From NCBI GenBank assembly GCA_025358395.1, contig JANYJT010000274.1, forward strand, positions 1-30,818: DNA of 30,818 bases, written 5' to 3'. The position numbers and the translations under genes are program-made. The stretch is from Bacteroidia bacterium (GTDB lineage: Bacteria; Bacteroidota; Bacteroidia; Bacteroidales; Prolixibacteraceae). Every line of letters begins with the position of its first letter. Within the stretch, counting starts at the first letter, position 1. Of the stretch, positions 8,481 through 15,017 are shown in pieces. The notes under the pieces are model-generated. The model saw only the letters and a list, made by a program, of their open reading frames with translations, made no database searches and was not told the origin of the DNA.

Positions 8481-9242
8481 TTAAAGCGTGGCCAGAAAAT
8501 CGTAGTTGATTTCCTCGAGTTCGACCATTGAGGGATAACGGTAATAGATCATATCCTCACCCGATCCGACATAAAAACCTGATGCGACGGTGCGGTAGAG
8601 CAAGGATCCATTGTACGAACGGACCACAGTTTTCATCTTTTTCTCATAACCTTGAAGTGCCAGCAGGCAATCTCTCAGGTGGCGCACGTGCTTATATGGC
8701 AAGTGTTCGGCTGATCCGGTTGCAGGATTATCGGACAGTTCACCCAGCTTCATCTCCACGAAAAAAAGCTTCGGAAGTTTGAACTGACGGGAACCGTCGG
8801 TAAGGGCTTTCAAAAAGCCGCCAGGAGAGAATTCGCTGACAACTTGTGGCGATACCGGACAGAGTTCCTGGTAGAGATGAAGGGAGGTTCTTTCCTCATT
8901 GGAGATGTCATAGGGTGTGGGAGTCAGTTCCAGAACTATTCCATTATCTGTGGTCAGATAGAGGTTCTTCAGCGCTTTAAGCGGAATGGTTTCCAGCACT
9001 CTGTATACTGAAAGGTAAACAGAGTGTTTCGGCAAGCCATCTGCATGGCGGACACAGTTTTTATCAATGTAATCGTTGTCGACCAGATCCTTGACCTGTT
9101 CGAGGTCGACCTCAAAAAAGATCATCTGGCCTTTGTTGCTTTTCTTGGTACCGGTGGCCATGTATTCACCGAATTCGATCGGTGGCAACATGGAAGCTAT
9201 GAGAGCTTCCGGAGTGACGGACAAATAGAGGTATTTACTCAT
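8481..9242 (-). CDS. conserved-looking protein of unknown function, upstream of hppA
   Basis: I do not recognise this 253-residue protein. It has no signal peptide and no membrane segment, and looks soluble and cytoplasmic. Charged and aromatic residues are frequent. It opens with MSKYLYLSVTPEALIASMLP and has a Met/Phe-rich middle (KLPKLFFVEMKLGEL, about 153-167). No catalytic motif stands out. The ATG start is preceded by a long non-coding stretch, and the stop is 28 nt before the hppA ATG, so the two genes probably share a transcript. Codon usage looks like that of its neighbours, so the gene is probably real. A role tied to pyrophosphate metabolism is only an inference from position. Confidence 0.7.
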   Translation of the reverse strand: MSKYLYLSVTPEALIASMLPPIEFGEYMATGTKKSNKGQMIFFEVDLEQVKDLVDNDYIDKNCVRHADGLPKHSVYLSVYRVLETIPLKALKNLYLTTDNGIVLELTPTPYDISNEERTSLHLYQELCPVSPQVVSEFSPGGFLKALTDGSRQFKLPKLFFVEMKLGELSDNPATGSAEHLPYKHVRHLRDCLLALQGYEKKMKTVVRSYNGSLLYRTVASGFYVGSGEDMIYYRYPSMVELEEINYDFLATL

Positions 9243-9793
9243 AGTTCAAATGGTTAATAAGTGGAACAGTAAAACATCTTTTAATAATGCGGAATGCTTG
9301 GCTATTCTTCGATAAAACATAACTTTTCACGGTCATTTTTCAACGACAAATTTTCAATGCTGAATGTAAATAATTTAGACAGAAATATGTAAAATCACGG
9401 ATCCCGCCCTTTTGTTTGGCGAATCAATATTAGAAATTTTTGACCCTTGGAAGGTCAAAACGACCTCCGTGTACGTACACAATTCACAAAATCTTAACAT
9501 TGGCTTCTGCTCAGTTTGACATGGATGCATTTTTAAAAAAGACTATGGGGCTGGGAGAGGGGAACTTCGAAAATTGAAACATGAAACGGGGAAACGGAGA
9601 AAAGGAGAAAACAGGTCAAATAAGGATCATGCTAATCCTCAAATTACGAATATCTTGAGATTGAAAACCACTTCCCGGTCTCCTAGTCCTCTAGTCTGCC
9701 AATCAATTCAATCACTTCTCGAAAAGAAAAAAATCCCATCCATTAGCAAATCTTCAAAAAAATTCTTTCCTTTGCACCGCGTTAATCGCCAAT
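9243..9793. other. 551-bp non-coding stretch before the tRNA gene
   Basis: No convincing gene on either strand. It holds the promoter region of the leftward unknown gene-hppA unit. It also has a 6-bp inverted repeat, TTGACC/GGTCAA, at 9440-9458 and a perfect 12-bp palindrome, GTGTACGTACAC, at 9469-9480. The purine-rich part around 9540-9600 has no recognisable feature. TTCCTTTGC near 9767-9775 resembles a -7 box and could serve the tRNA gene. A rightward open frame crossing 9574-9939 reads through the tRNA and is not a gene. Confidence 0.6.
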
Positions 9794-9866
9794 GGCCCCG
9801 TAGCTTAATGGATAGAGCATCTGACTACGGATCAGAAGGTTGGGGGTTCGAGTCTCTCCGGGGTCA
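9794..9866 (+). tRNA. tRNA-Arg (anticodon ACG)
   Basis: A full cloverleaf can be drawn. The 7-bp acceptor stem is GGCCCCG with CGGGGTC (one G-T pair), with discriminator A at 9866. The D-arm is AGCTTAATGGATAGAGC. The anticodon stem TCTGA/TCAGA holds the loop CTACGGA, giving anticodon ACG. The T-arm contains TTCGAGT, with two G-T pairs in its stem. CCA is not encoded. A hairpin with a T-run follows at 9877. The 3' half from 9823 is repeated at 12706, marking this gene as an integration target. Confidence 0.95.
9823..9865 (+). repeat. attachment-site repeat, left copy (3' half of tRNA-Arg)
   Basis: From the anticodon arm to the acceptor stem, the tRNA is duplicated at 12706. The first 35 bases (9823-9857) are identical in both copies. 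Then comes one C/T difference and six more identical bases, 41 of 42 in all. This is the usual position of the core site of tyrosine-recombinase integration into a tRNA gene. The intact gene is on this side, so this is the junction that rebuilt the tRNA. Confidence 0.85.
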
Positions 9867-9876
9867 CCTGACAATC

Positions 9877-9912
9877 AGACACTTACAGAATTTTTGTGGG
9901 TGTCTTTTTTTT
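9877..9912 (+). terminator. terminator of tRNA-Arg
   Basis: AGACAC (9877-9882) pairs with GTGTCT (9900-9905), with an inner ACA/TGT pairing, followed by eight T. The same layout with a different stem follows the second tRNA fragment at 12765, so the hairpin seems to be kept while its sequence drifts. In the islet model this copy belongs to the incoming DNA. Confidence 0.8.
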
Positions 9913-9946
9913 GATACGCCGGGTATTGCATTGAAATAAGTACCTT

Positions 9947-10711
9947 TTACTTCACCTCTATTATCTTCTGTGAATCAAATGTGTGGTGTTCATTATGAAA
10001 TACATAGCCAAGCTGATTACTAACACATTTGGTGCGCCCGATCACCTTATTTACATTTCGGTGCGAATGCCCGTAAATCCAAAATTCTACCGGGCTACTT
10101 TCGATGTATTGTTCCAATTCAACCGTAAAAGCTCCGTTTATTTTACTCCCTGCATAATCAGGCGAACTTAGTTGAAATGAAGGAACATGATGGGTGACAA
10201 CAATGATATGTTCTGCCACACTTTTAGATACTTTTTCCTGAATGAAATGAAAACATTTGTCGTGTTCACGATTGAAATTATCCCATGTCAATGTTTCTTC
10301 GTTATACAAAATCCGGCGAAAATCACTCACTCCCTGTTCGGTTAAATATGCTTCCTCCAGCGGGATTTTTGCCCATAAAGTAGAAACAATAAGATCAACA
10401 TTCTCGATCTGAACGACGGCATTATAATAACATTTTACATTTTCTCTAATGGCACAAACCAAACCATGAGGTATCTTGGCTAAATCGTAATTCTTGTATA
10501 GTTCATGATTTCCTACTCCTACAATTACTTGCGGATAATTATCTGAGGCCCAATTCCAAAAAGGATGTTTGCTGTAATTGTCATCGTTCAAATAACCAAT
10601 ATCGCCCGCAAGGATAAGTATATCACCTACTGGGTTCAGTGGATTCTGTTTCAGATAACTGGAATTAGCTGAAAATTCCAAATGTAAGTCCGATGCGTAT
10701 TGAATCCTCAT
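9947..10711 (-). CDS. calcineurin-like metallophosphoesterase
   Basis: The 254-residue protein has the full metal-site set of the superfamily: DLH (Asp8, His10), GD (Asp37), GNHE (Asn68, His69), THH (His174/His175) and GHSH (His215, His217). It should be a soluble, two-metal phosphoesterase acting on phosphomonoesters, phosphodiesters or nucleotides; the substrate is not evident. The ATG lies 2 nt after the stop of the nucleotidyltransferase gene, so the pair is translationally coupled and the protein very likely acts with it. In such a setting it might remove a nucleotidyl or phosphate group added by the partner, or degrade nucleic acid or a signal nucleotide (inference). It is the last gene of the islet operon. 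Confidence 0.88.
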   Translation of the reverse strand: MRIQYASDLHLEFSANSSYLKQNPLNPVGDILILAGDIGYLNDDNYSKHPFWNWASDNYPQVIVGVGNHELYKNYDLAKIPHGLVCAIRENVKCYYNAVVQIENVDLIVSTLWAKIPLEEAYLTEQGVSDFRRILYNEETLTWDNFNREHDKCFHFIQEKVSKSVAEHIIVVTHHVPSFQLSSPDYAGSKINGAFTVELEQYIESSPVEFWIYGHSHRNVNKVIGRTKCVSNQLGYVFHNEHHTFDSQKIIEVK

Positions 10712-10713
10712 TT

Positions 10714-11493
10714 CTAATCTATTGCGAATATTTCTTTCATAACATCGATAAAACCCCGGATATCAGCGTCCGTCCTCTGTAAGCTGTCCTCTAAAGACTG
10801 ATTGGGCAGAGATTTTTCTATCAGATCAATAAAATTTCTCAGGCACTCTTTCATCGTTGTGGATAATTCAACCGGAGTAAACGGATCAATGCGCATGGCT
10901 AATAACTTGAATACATCGTCCCGACGCTTTTTAATATCTCCGCTACGAACCGATGGATTGGTTTTCTTTTCTTCTGTCAGGTTTAAAAACGCTATAGCTT
11001 TCAAACAAAGAAGGGATAATGGATTAGCTAACCTAATACCATCATTAACAATACTGTTTTCAATGGTGTGATGGTAATACTCTTCATCCAGCAAGATGGC
11101 CGAAAGACTAGGAACCTCGTCTCCAATAGGTATTGGGGCTAGATAAAAACCTTGTGGCTCAGTCAATACATCAGGATACCTTGATAATAATTCTAATTGT
11201 ACCGGAAAACCTTCCAGGGGATCAATAAACCGGAACAGTTCTGTTACCGGCTCTTTTTCTCCCCGTTTCCGTTGACGGGTTTGGTATTTACCAGCTTCAA
11301 TAAAATCCCAAAAGCGTTGTCCAAAGTCAGGGGTCATCTTTTCTATTATCAGAATCATGTCTATATCGTCAGTTACCCGGGGACGCATCCCGGTGTCACG
11401 CAAAGCAATATCACAGGCTGTTCCCCCAATAATCACGTAATGATCTTCAAACCCGGCGAAGTGTTCTTTAAATTTCTTTAATCCTTTTACCAT
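10714..11493 (-). CDS. nucleotidyltransferase, AbiEii/DUF6036-like putative toxin
   Basis: The 259-residue protein has the DNA polymerase beta-type nucleotidyltransferase signature. IIGGTAC (21-27) supplies the GG motif, and VTDDIDMIL (40-48) gives the paired acidic residues Asp43 and Asp45. A helical C-terminal half follows, with ANPLSLLCLKAIAFLNL and a Lys/Arg-rich stretch (KKRRDDVFKL). AbiEii toxins are GTP- or CTP-using nucleotidyltransferases of the same fold that block growth by modifying tRNA or similar targets, paired with a winged-helix AbiEi antitoxin. Here the upstream gene is such a regulator and overlaps this one by 7 nt (ATGGTAA arrangement), which supports a toxin-antitoxin pair. 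The family placement is by motif and context, not by database match; a non-toxic house nucleotidyltransferase is possible. Confidence 0.8.
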   Translation of the reverse strand: MVKGLKKFKEHFAGFEDHYVIIGGTACDIALRDTGMRPRVTDDIDMILIIEKMTPDFGQRFWDFIEAGKYQTRQRKRGEKEPVTELFRFIDPLEGFPVQLELLSRYPDVLTEPQGFYLAPIPIGDEVPSLSAILLDEEYYHHTIENSIVNDGIRLANPLSLLCLKAIAFLNLTEEKKTNPSVRSGDIKKRRDDVFKLLAMRIDPFTPVELSTTMKECLRNFIDLIEKSLPNQSLEDSLQRTDADIRGFIDVMKEIFAID

Positions 11494-12431
11494 TTCATTT
11501 CTTCTATCATAATTTCCAACTCTTTTTCAATCCGGGAGTCCGGCTCATCTTTCATCGACAAATACAAAGAGAGTTTATCAACTATTTTGTTGTCAGGATG
11601 AAAAGGCATAGAAGTAGGATAATTCCATACTTCGATTTTATATGCCCCTTCTATTTCGTTATATTGACCACCCTCTTTTCCAAAGCATCTTTCCCAAATG
11701 GCCCAAGTACCATATTGTTCGGGATTCAGGTGTGAGTAATGTGATAATGCGTTTATCCCGCTAACGCAGAATTCTCCCTGGGGCATAAAATCACAATAAA
11801 CGATTTTTTTTACAGGCGATGTCAAATATTTTTGTGATTTTTCCCACAATTCCCTTCTGGAGCCCTCGAATCGTATGAATTTCGTCCGGGTAAGATCGGT
11901 TTTCGAAAAACACAATTTACAATCTTCGAGGTTTGAAACTGCCCGTGCCAATGCCACATAATTGTATCGTGTTGTTCGCTCCAATTCTTTGATTGTAAAC
12001 TCTTTATTTTCTGATAAGAGATAATACAATAAAATATATTGTGCGGCAGGAATCAATTTGGTTGTTTTTTTCACTTTCCTTGCGCGGGTATTTACGATCA
12101 ATGATGGTAGAAAGGCGTACTTATCCGAAACGATAAAATATACTCCATGATCTATCAAACGCTCCCGTTCGTAGTAGGCTAATGAATCCAATAAAACAGC
12201 AACAGGCATACCAACAACTGCTTCTATCTGTTGGATAATTCTTTTGTGCTGCAAGGGAGTGATGGATTCATTCCTATTCTTAGCCCGAACGACACATAGT
12301 TCGAGGCCTTTGAAATTCGCAGTATAATAAAAAAATCGCAAAAGGAGATCAGCATTGAGGCCTTTTAGCTTGCCTCGTTCTATCGGGACTAATTCCGCCA
12401 ATACACCAATTATGGATATTATATTATTCAT
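11487..12431 (-). CDS. winged-helix regulator, AbiEi-like putative antitoxin
   Basis: I start the protein at the ATG at 12431 (314 residues, MNNIISIIGVLAEL). The open frame extends to 12515, but those extra codons run through a perfect inverted repeat, which is better read as operator. Positions about 130-175 (AAQYILLYYLLSENKEFTIK, then ELERTTRYNYVALARAVSNL) look like a MarR-type winged helix. The C-terminal part (KIEVWNYPTSM, then VDKLSLYLSMKD) resembles the C-terminal domain of AbiEi-type antitoxins. It is the first gene of the islet operon and overlaps the nucleotidyltransferase start by 7 nt. It probably represses the operon and may neutralise the nucleotidyltransferase. Assignment is by pattern; it could also be a plain transcription factor. 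Confidence 0.75.
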   Translation of the reverse strand: MNNIISIIGVLAELVPIERGKLKGLNADLLLRFFYYTANFKGLELCVVRAKNRNESITPLQHKRIIQQIEAVVGMPVAVLLDSLAYYERERLIDHGVYFIVSDKYAFLPSLIVNTRARKVKKTTKLIPAAQYILLYYLLSENKEFTIKELERTTRYNYVALARAVSNLEDCKLCFSKTDLTRTKFIRFEGSRRELWEKSQKYLTSPVKKIVYCDFMPQGEFCVSGINALSHYSHLNPEQYGTWAIWERCFGKEGGQYNEIEGAYKIEVWNYPTSMPFHPDNKIVDKLSLYLSMKDEPDSRIEKELEIMIEEMKW

Positions 12432-12451
12432 TGTGAGTATATTTTCAAAAT

Positions 12452-12491
12452 ATATTGCACTATTATCATCGTATTGATAATAGTGCAATAT
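12452..12491. promoter_or_regulatory. 17-bp inverted-repeat operator of the islet operon
   Basis: ATATTGCACTATTATCA (12452-12468) and its exact reverse complement (12475-12491) are separated by 6 nt. The dyad begins 20 nt before the chosen ATG of the wHTH gene. A -7-like TATTTTG lies at 12446-12452 on the minus strand, so a bound protein would cover the promoter. AbiEi antitoxins repress their own operons through inverted repeats at such positions, and this fits. Confidence 0.7.
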
Positions 12492-12582
12492 TAGAGATAA
12501 TAGTCCGGTTTTCAAATAGTTTCACAATTTTTTTATGTTTTTTCTCTTCAAAGAAGGAGGTGATCTCGACAACAGAGTTACA

Positions 12583-12606
12583 TCACGCCAAGTTTCACGC
12601 CAAGTT
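12583..12606. repeat. 12-bp tandem repeat in the right end of the islet
   Basis: TCACGCCAAGTT occurs twice in direct succession (12583-12594, 12595-12606). It lies about 100 bp inside the right attachment repeat. Short direct repeats at this distance are typical of arm-type binding sites of tyrosine recombinases or excisionases, but that role is only inferred. Confidence 0.6.
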
Positions 12607-12705
12607 TTGGGTAAATCAAGGATAAAAAGTGACAAACAATCCAAAACCTCAAAACCTAATGAAAAGGAATACAACACAATGAAAATCAATGGAATGTAAA
12701 TTACG

Positions 12706-12748
12706 GACTACGGATCAGAAGGTTGGGGGTTCGAGTCTCTTCGGGGTG
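12706..12748 (+). repeat. attachment-site repeat, right copy (tRNA-Arg 3' fragment)
   Basis: This fragment starts at the anticodon arm (GACTACGGATCAGAAGG) and runs to the acceptor stem (TCGGGGT). The 5' half of a tRNA is absent upstream, so it is not a functional gene. It matches 41 of 42 bases at 9823. Similarity continues more weakly into the following terminator. In the islet model it is the original 3' end of the chromosomal tRNA gene, displaced by integration. Confidence 0.85.
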
Positions 12749-12764
12749 ACAGACTGAAAATCAA

Positions 12765-12796
12765 AGAGTTACAACACATTTTGTAACTCTTTTTTT
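12765..12796 (+). terminator. displaced tRNA terminator
   Basis: Perfect 10-bp arms AGAGTTACAA (12765-12774) and TTGTAACTCT (12781-12790) around a 6-nt loop, followed by a run of seven T. It follows the tRNA fragment at the same distance as the terminator follows the intact tRNA. Confidence 0.85.
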
Positions 12797-12802
12797 ATAG
12801 CT

Positions 12803-12824
12803 ATTTGCACACAATTTGCACACA
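12803..12824. repeat. 11-bp tandem repeat just outside the islet
   Basis: ATTTGCACACA is present twice in succession (12803-12813, 12814-12824), next to the displaced tRNA terminator. It may be an integrase arm site left by an earlier insertion at the same tRNA gene. From 12825 to 12946 no gene is evident. A weak integrase-start-like frame from 12834 (ATG, TAG, then ASTRKYKSKVIVL) is mentioned in the findings. Confidence 0.55.
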
Positions 12825-12946
12825 GATTTTCGTATGTAGGCTTCAACAAGGAAATACAAAAGCAAAGTTATTGTGTTATAATTTAAACAAAGGATTTGTA
12901 CATTAAATTTTCTTAATTAAAATAAATCTCATCATCTTCAGAACTT

Positions 12947-13428
12947 TCATCCAACTCTGTCAGCAGGTCGCCTAAATCCGGGCACTAACACCCACTCGGT
13001 CTCATTGTTCGAATAATCGAAACCCTGAGGAAGTCCATCGAGGTGGATTTTCCGATCATTGCCGTTTGATAACCGGCCTTCTGAAGCTGTTTTGGAAAAT
13101 TATCCTGATCCCAGTTGAAACCACCGCGGTTGTCTGTCTTACCATTAAGGAAGCTGTGCTTACCCGTCAGCATTGTGGCCCGACTGGGCGCACAAAGCGA
13201 ATTAGCGACACAAGCCCTGGTAAATATTGCACCTTCCTTTGCCAGCCGATCGATATTTGGCGTACTGTTCAACCCGTAACCGTAGGCACTGACAGCCTGA
13301 TAACCATGGTCATCGGACATAATCTAAATAATGTTGGGCTGTTTGCTTTTGTTCGTCTGAGCATCGACCACAGGCGCCGACCCAACTGAGATGAGTCCAA
13401 GCGCCGACAAGAATTTAGCGTTATGCAT
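12947..13428 (-). pseudogene. truncated sulfatase (S1 family) pseudogene
   Basis: Reading leftward from ATG 13428 gives a signal peptide (MHNAKFLSALGLISVGSAP) and the family start KQPNII. Codon 35 is then TAG (13324-13326), where a residue such as Leu or Phe is expected before IMSDDHGYQAVSAYG. The frame continues with the formylglycine site SLCAPSRATMLTGKHS and reaches AMIGK. About one base is then missing near 13043-13048: another frame resumes as HLDGLPQGFDYSN, where intact enzymes read GKWHL, and ends at 12947. The last two thirds of a sulfatase (about 500 residues) are absent. The gene would have followed the intact sulfatase in PUL1, 58 bp downstream. It is dead by three lesions, and its broken end lies about 200 bp from the tRNA fragment. 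Confidence 0.85.
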
Positions 13429-13486
13429 CGGTATAATTTCAGTTTTTTTAGAAATTTGGAAGTTTGGAATGCCAAATTTAGAAAAA

Positions 13487-14842
13487 TTAAGGCAGATTAT
13501 CAGCGACTGAATAGGCCCATTTCTTGTACAATTTTAGTAGTTCGTCGGCCTTTTCAGGATATTCACTAATCAAATTTTTTGATTCAGTGACATCGGTTTT
13601 CAGGTTGGATAAAAACAACCGGTCTTTGGGGAAACTAAGCGTGCTCATAGAAGGTGACGGATCTACCGGATTGCCAATCAATTTCCAGTCGCCCTGCCTG
13701 ACTGCCCACTGTTTCCCTAATTGCCAACAGGAAACTGCATGGCTCGAGGTTTTGTGCTCCATTATGACTGGTTTAATACTGACTCCCTCCACTTCCTTCG
13801 GAATCTCTTTGATACCGCAAAAATCGGCAATGGTGGGTAGTAAGTCCATACTCATGCAAAGCTCGTTGTTGACTTCACCTGCCCGGATAGTTCCTTTCCA
13901 GCTAAAAATTGCGGGCACCCGGATACCTCCTTCAAAAAGTGAAAACTTGCCACCTCTGTAAACTCCGGCACTTCCGCCTCCGCCACCGGTGCGATCTTCA
14001 TACGAATGCCCCTGATCAGATAGAAATATTACCATCGTATTCTTTTCAATGTTCAACTTTCCAAGCAAATCCAAAACTTTGCCGATCCGTTCATCCGCTG
14101 AGGAGACAAATCCAGCATATTCCCTTCTGGGAGATTGTAAATCCTTGTAATAATTGCGCCACTTTTCAACCGGCTGCAGCGGATAGTGCGGTGTATTGAA
14201 CGCCAGATAAAGGAAAAAAGGATTTTTTTGATTCTTTTCGATAAACGTACAGGCTTTATCCACCAGCAAGTCAGGAAAATACTTCCCATCGTAAAAGACC
14301 TCCTGTCCGTTTTCCCACAGATCGTGGCGGTTTGGACCATCCCAATAGAAAAAGTGGGAGTAATTATCAATACAGCCGCCCATATGACCAAATGAATAAT
14401 CAAACCCCTGTCCCAAAGGCATCGTTTCGGGTGTATAGCCTAAATGCCACTTCCCGACATGCCCCGTCCTGTAACCAGCCTTTTTTAGAACCTCAGCTAT
14501 CGTTACCTGGTCGGTCGGCATTCCGGCCTTACCTTTTGCTGAAGGTGCATTTGAGGGAAGTCCTGCTCCCTGGGGCGTTTTTCCGGTCAGAATGCAGGCA
14601 CGCGAAGGCGAACACACAGATGAACCGACATAAAATTGGGTAAACCTGACACCATTTTGTGCCAATTTATCCAAATTAGGAGTCTTCAAATCGGTAGCGC
14701 CATAACAGTTGAGATCAATACTTCCCTGATCATCAGTCAGGATTAAAAGAACATTCGGTTTCTCCGTCGGCGTAACTGGTATGGCAGTTAGCTGAAGACC
14801 GGCCGAAATTGCTAAGCTCAACGGGATAAGGGACTTATTCAT
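13487..14842 (-). CDS. secreted sulfatase, arylsulfatase A family (S1)
   Basis: The 451-residue protein has an N-terminal signal sequence (MNKSLIPLSLAISAGLQLTA) and a complete S1 sulfatase core. LTDDQG (35-40) supplies metal ligands Asp37 and Asp38. CSPSR (77-81) is the site where Cys77 is converted to formylglycine. GKWHL (130-134) gives Lys131 and His133, and SDQGHS (275-280) gives Asp276. It should remove sulfate esters from a glycan in the periplasm; the target sugar cannot be told. It needs a sulfatase-maturing enzyme, which is not in the window. The gene is 175 bp downstream of PUL1 susD on the same strand, with a hairpin between, so it may be transcribed by partial read-through. The length is near the lower end for the family, but nothing essential is missing. 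Confidence 0.93.
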   Translation of the reverse strand: MNKSLIPLSLAISAGLQLTAIPVTPTEKPNVLLILTDDQGSIDLNCYGATDLKTPNLDKLAQNGVRFTQFYVGSSVCSPSRACILTGKTPQGAGLPSNAPSAKGKAGMPTDQVTIAEVLKKAGYRTGHVGKWHLGYTPETMPLGQGFDYSFGHMGGCIDNYSHFFYWDGPNRHDLWENGQEVFYDGKYFPDLLVDKACTFIEKNQKNPFFLYLAFNTPHYPLQPVEKWRNYYKDLQSPRREYAGFVSSADERIGKVLDLLGKLNIEKNTMVIFLSDQGHSYEDRTGGGGGSAGVYRGGKFSLFEGGIRVPAIFSWKGTIRAGEVNNELCMSMDLLPTIADFCGIKEIPKEVEGVSIKPVIMEHKTSSHAVSCWQLGKQWAVRQGDWKLIGNPVDPSPSMSTLSFPKDRLFLSNLKTDVTESKNLISEYPEKADELLKLYKKWAYSVADNLP

Positions 14843-14898
14843 GGGATTTCAAGTGTTTATTATTGGTACTGGACAGGAAGCCTTCTGTTCTCGATAGT

Positions 14899-14925
14899 CC
14901 TTTAGCAGGCATCTGCTCCCAAAGG
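14899..14925. other. hairpin upstream of the sulfatase
   Basis: CCTTTAGCAG and CTGCTCCCAAAGG form a stem (CCTTT/AAAGG plus AGCAG/CTGCT) between susD and the sulfatase of PUL1. It could stabilise or attenuate the transcript. No T-run follows on either side. Confidence 0.4.
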
Positions 14926-14955
14926 CTTTCTGTTTAGTGAATTTATAAAATTTAA

Positions 14956-14997
14956 GCTAAGTCGAAGACTCCGTTTTAAAGAGAAATTCGACTTAGC
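14956..14997 (-). terminator. hairpin after PUL1 susD
   Basis: Perfect 11-bp arms GCTAAGTCGAA (14956-14966) and TTCGACTTAGC (14987-14997) lie about 20 nt after the susD stop, and a T-rich stretch follows in the leftward direction. Probably a partial terminator that lowers sulfatase expression relative to susCD. Confidence 0.55.
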
Positions 14998-15017
14998 CAT
15001 GAAAGTTAATCAGAAAA

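Larger units (their letters stand above)
9823..12747. mobile_element. 2.9-kb genomic islet integrated at tRNA-Arg, no integrase
   Basis: The islet is bounded by the duplicated tRNA 3' half. It carries only a three-gene leftward operon (wHTH regulator, nucleotidyltransferase, metallophosphoesterase) and about 270 bp of non-coding DNA at its right end. No integrase, relaxase or phage gene lies between the repeats. It is therefore either a remnant of a larger element or a cassette moved in trans. By eye the genes look more AT-rich than feoAB or hppA. The boundaries come from the repeats and are precise to a few bases. Confidence 0.75.

Noticed and set aside
9440..9480. TTGACC/GGTCAA repeat and GTGTACGTACAC palindrome as operators
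   Set aside because: They are short, unconnected to a clear promoter, and could arise by chance; listed only within the non-coding stretch.
9574..9939. 121-codon open frame on the plus strand
   Set aside because: It reads straight through the tRNA-Arg gene and its terminator; the protein-like stretch is translated tRNA.
12535..12699. 54-codon plus-strand frame starting MFFLFKEGGD
   Set aside because: Low-complexity basic tail, no known family, and it crosses the 12-bp tandem repeat and the 16S-like motif. I cannot support it as a gene.
12706..12748. Second tRNA-Arg gene
   Set aside because: Only the 3' half is present; no D-arm or 5' acceptor strand lies upstream.
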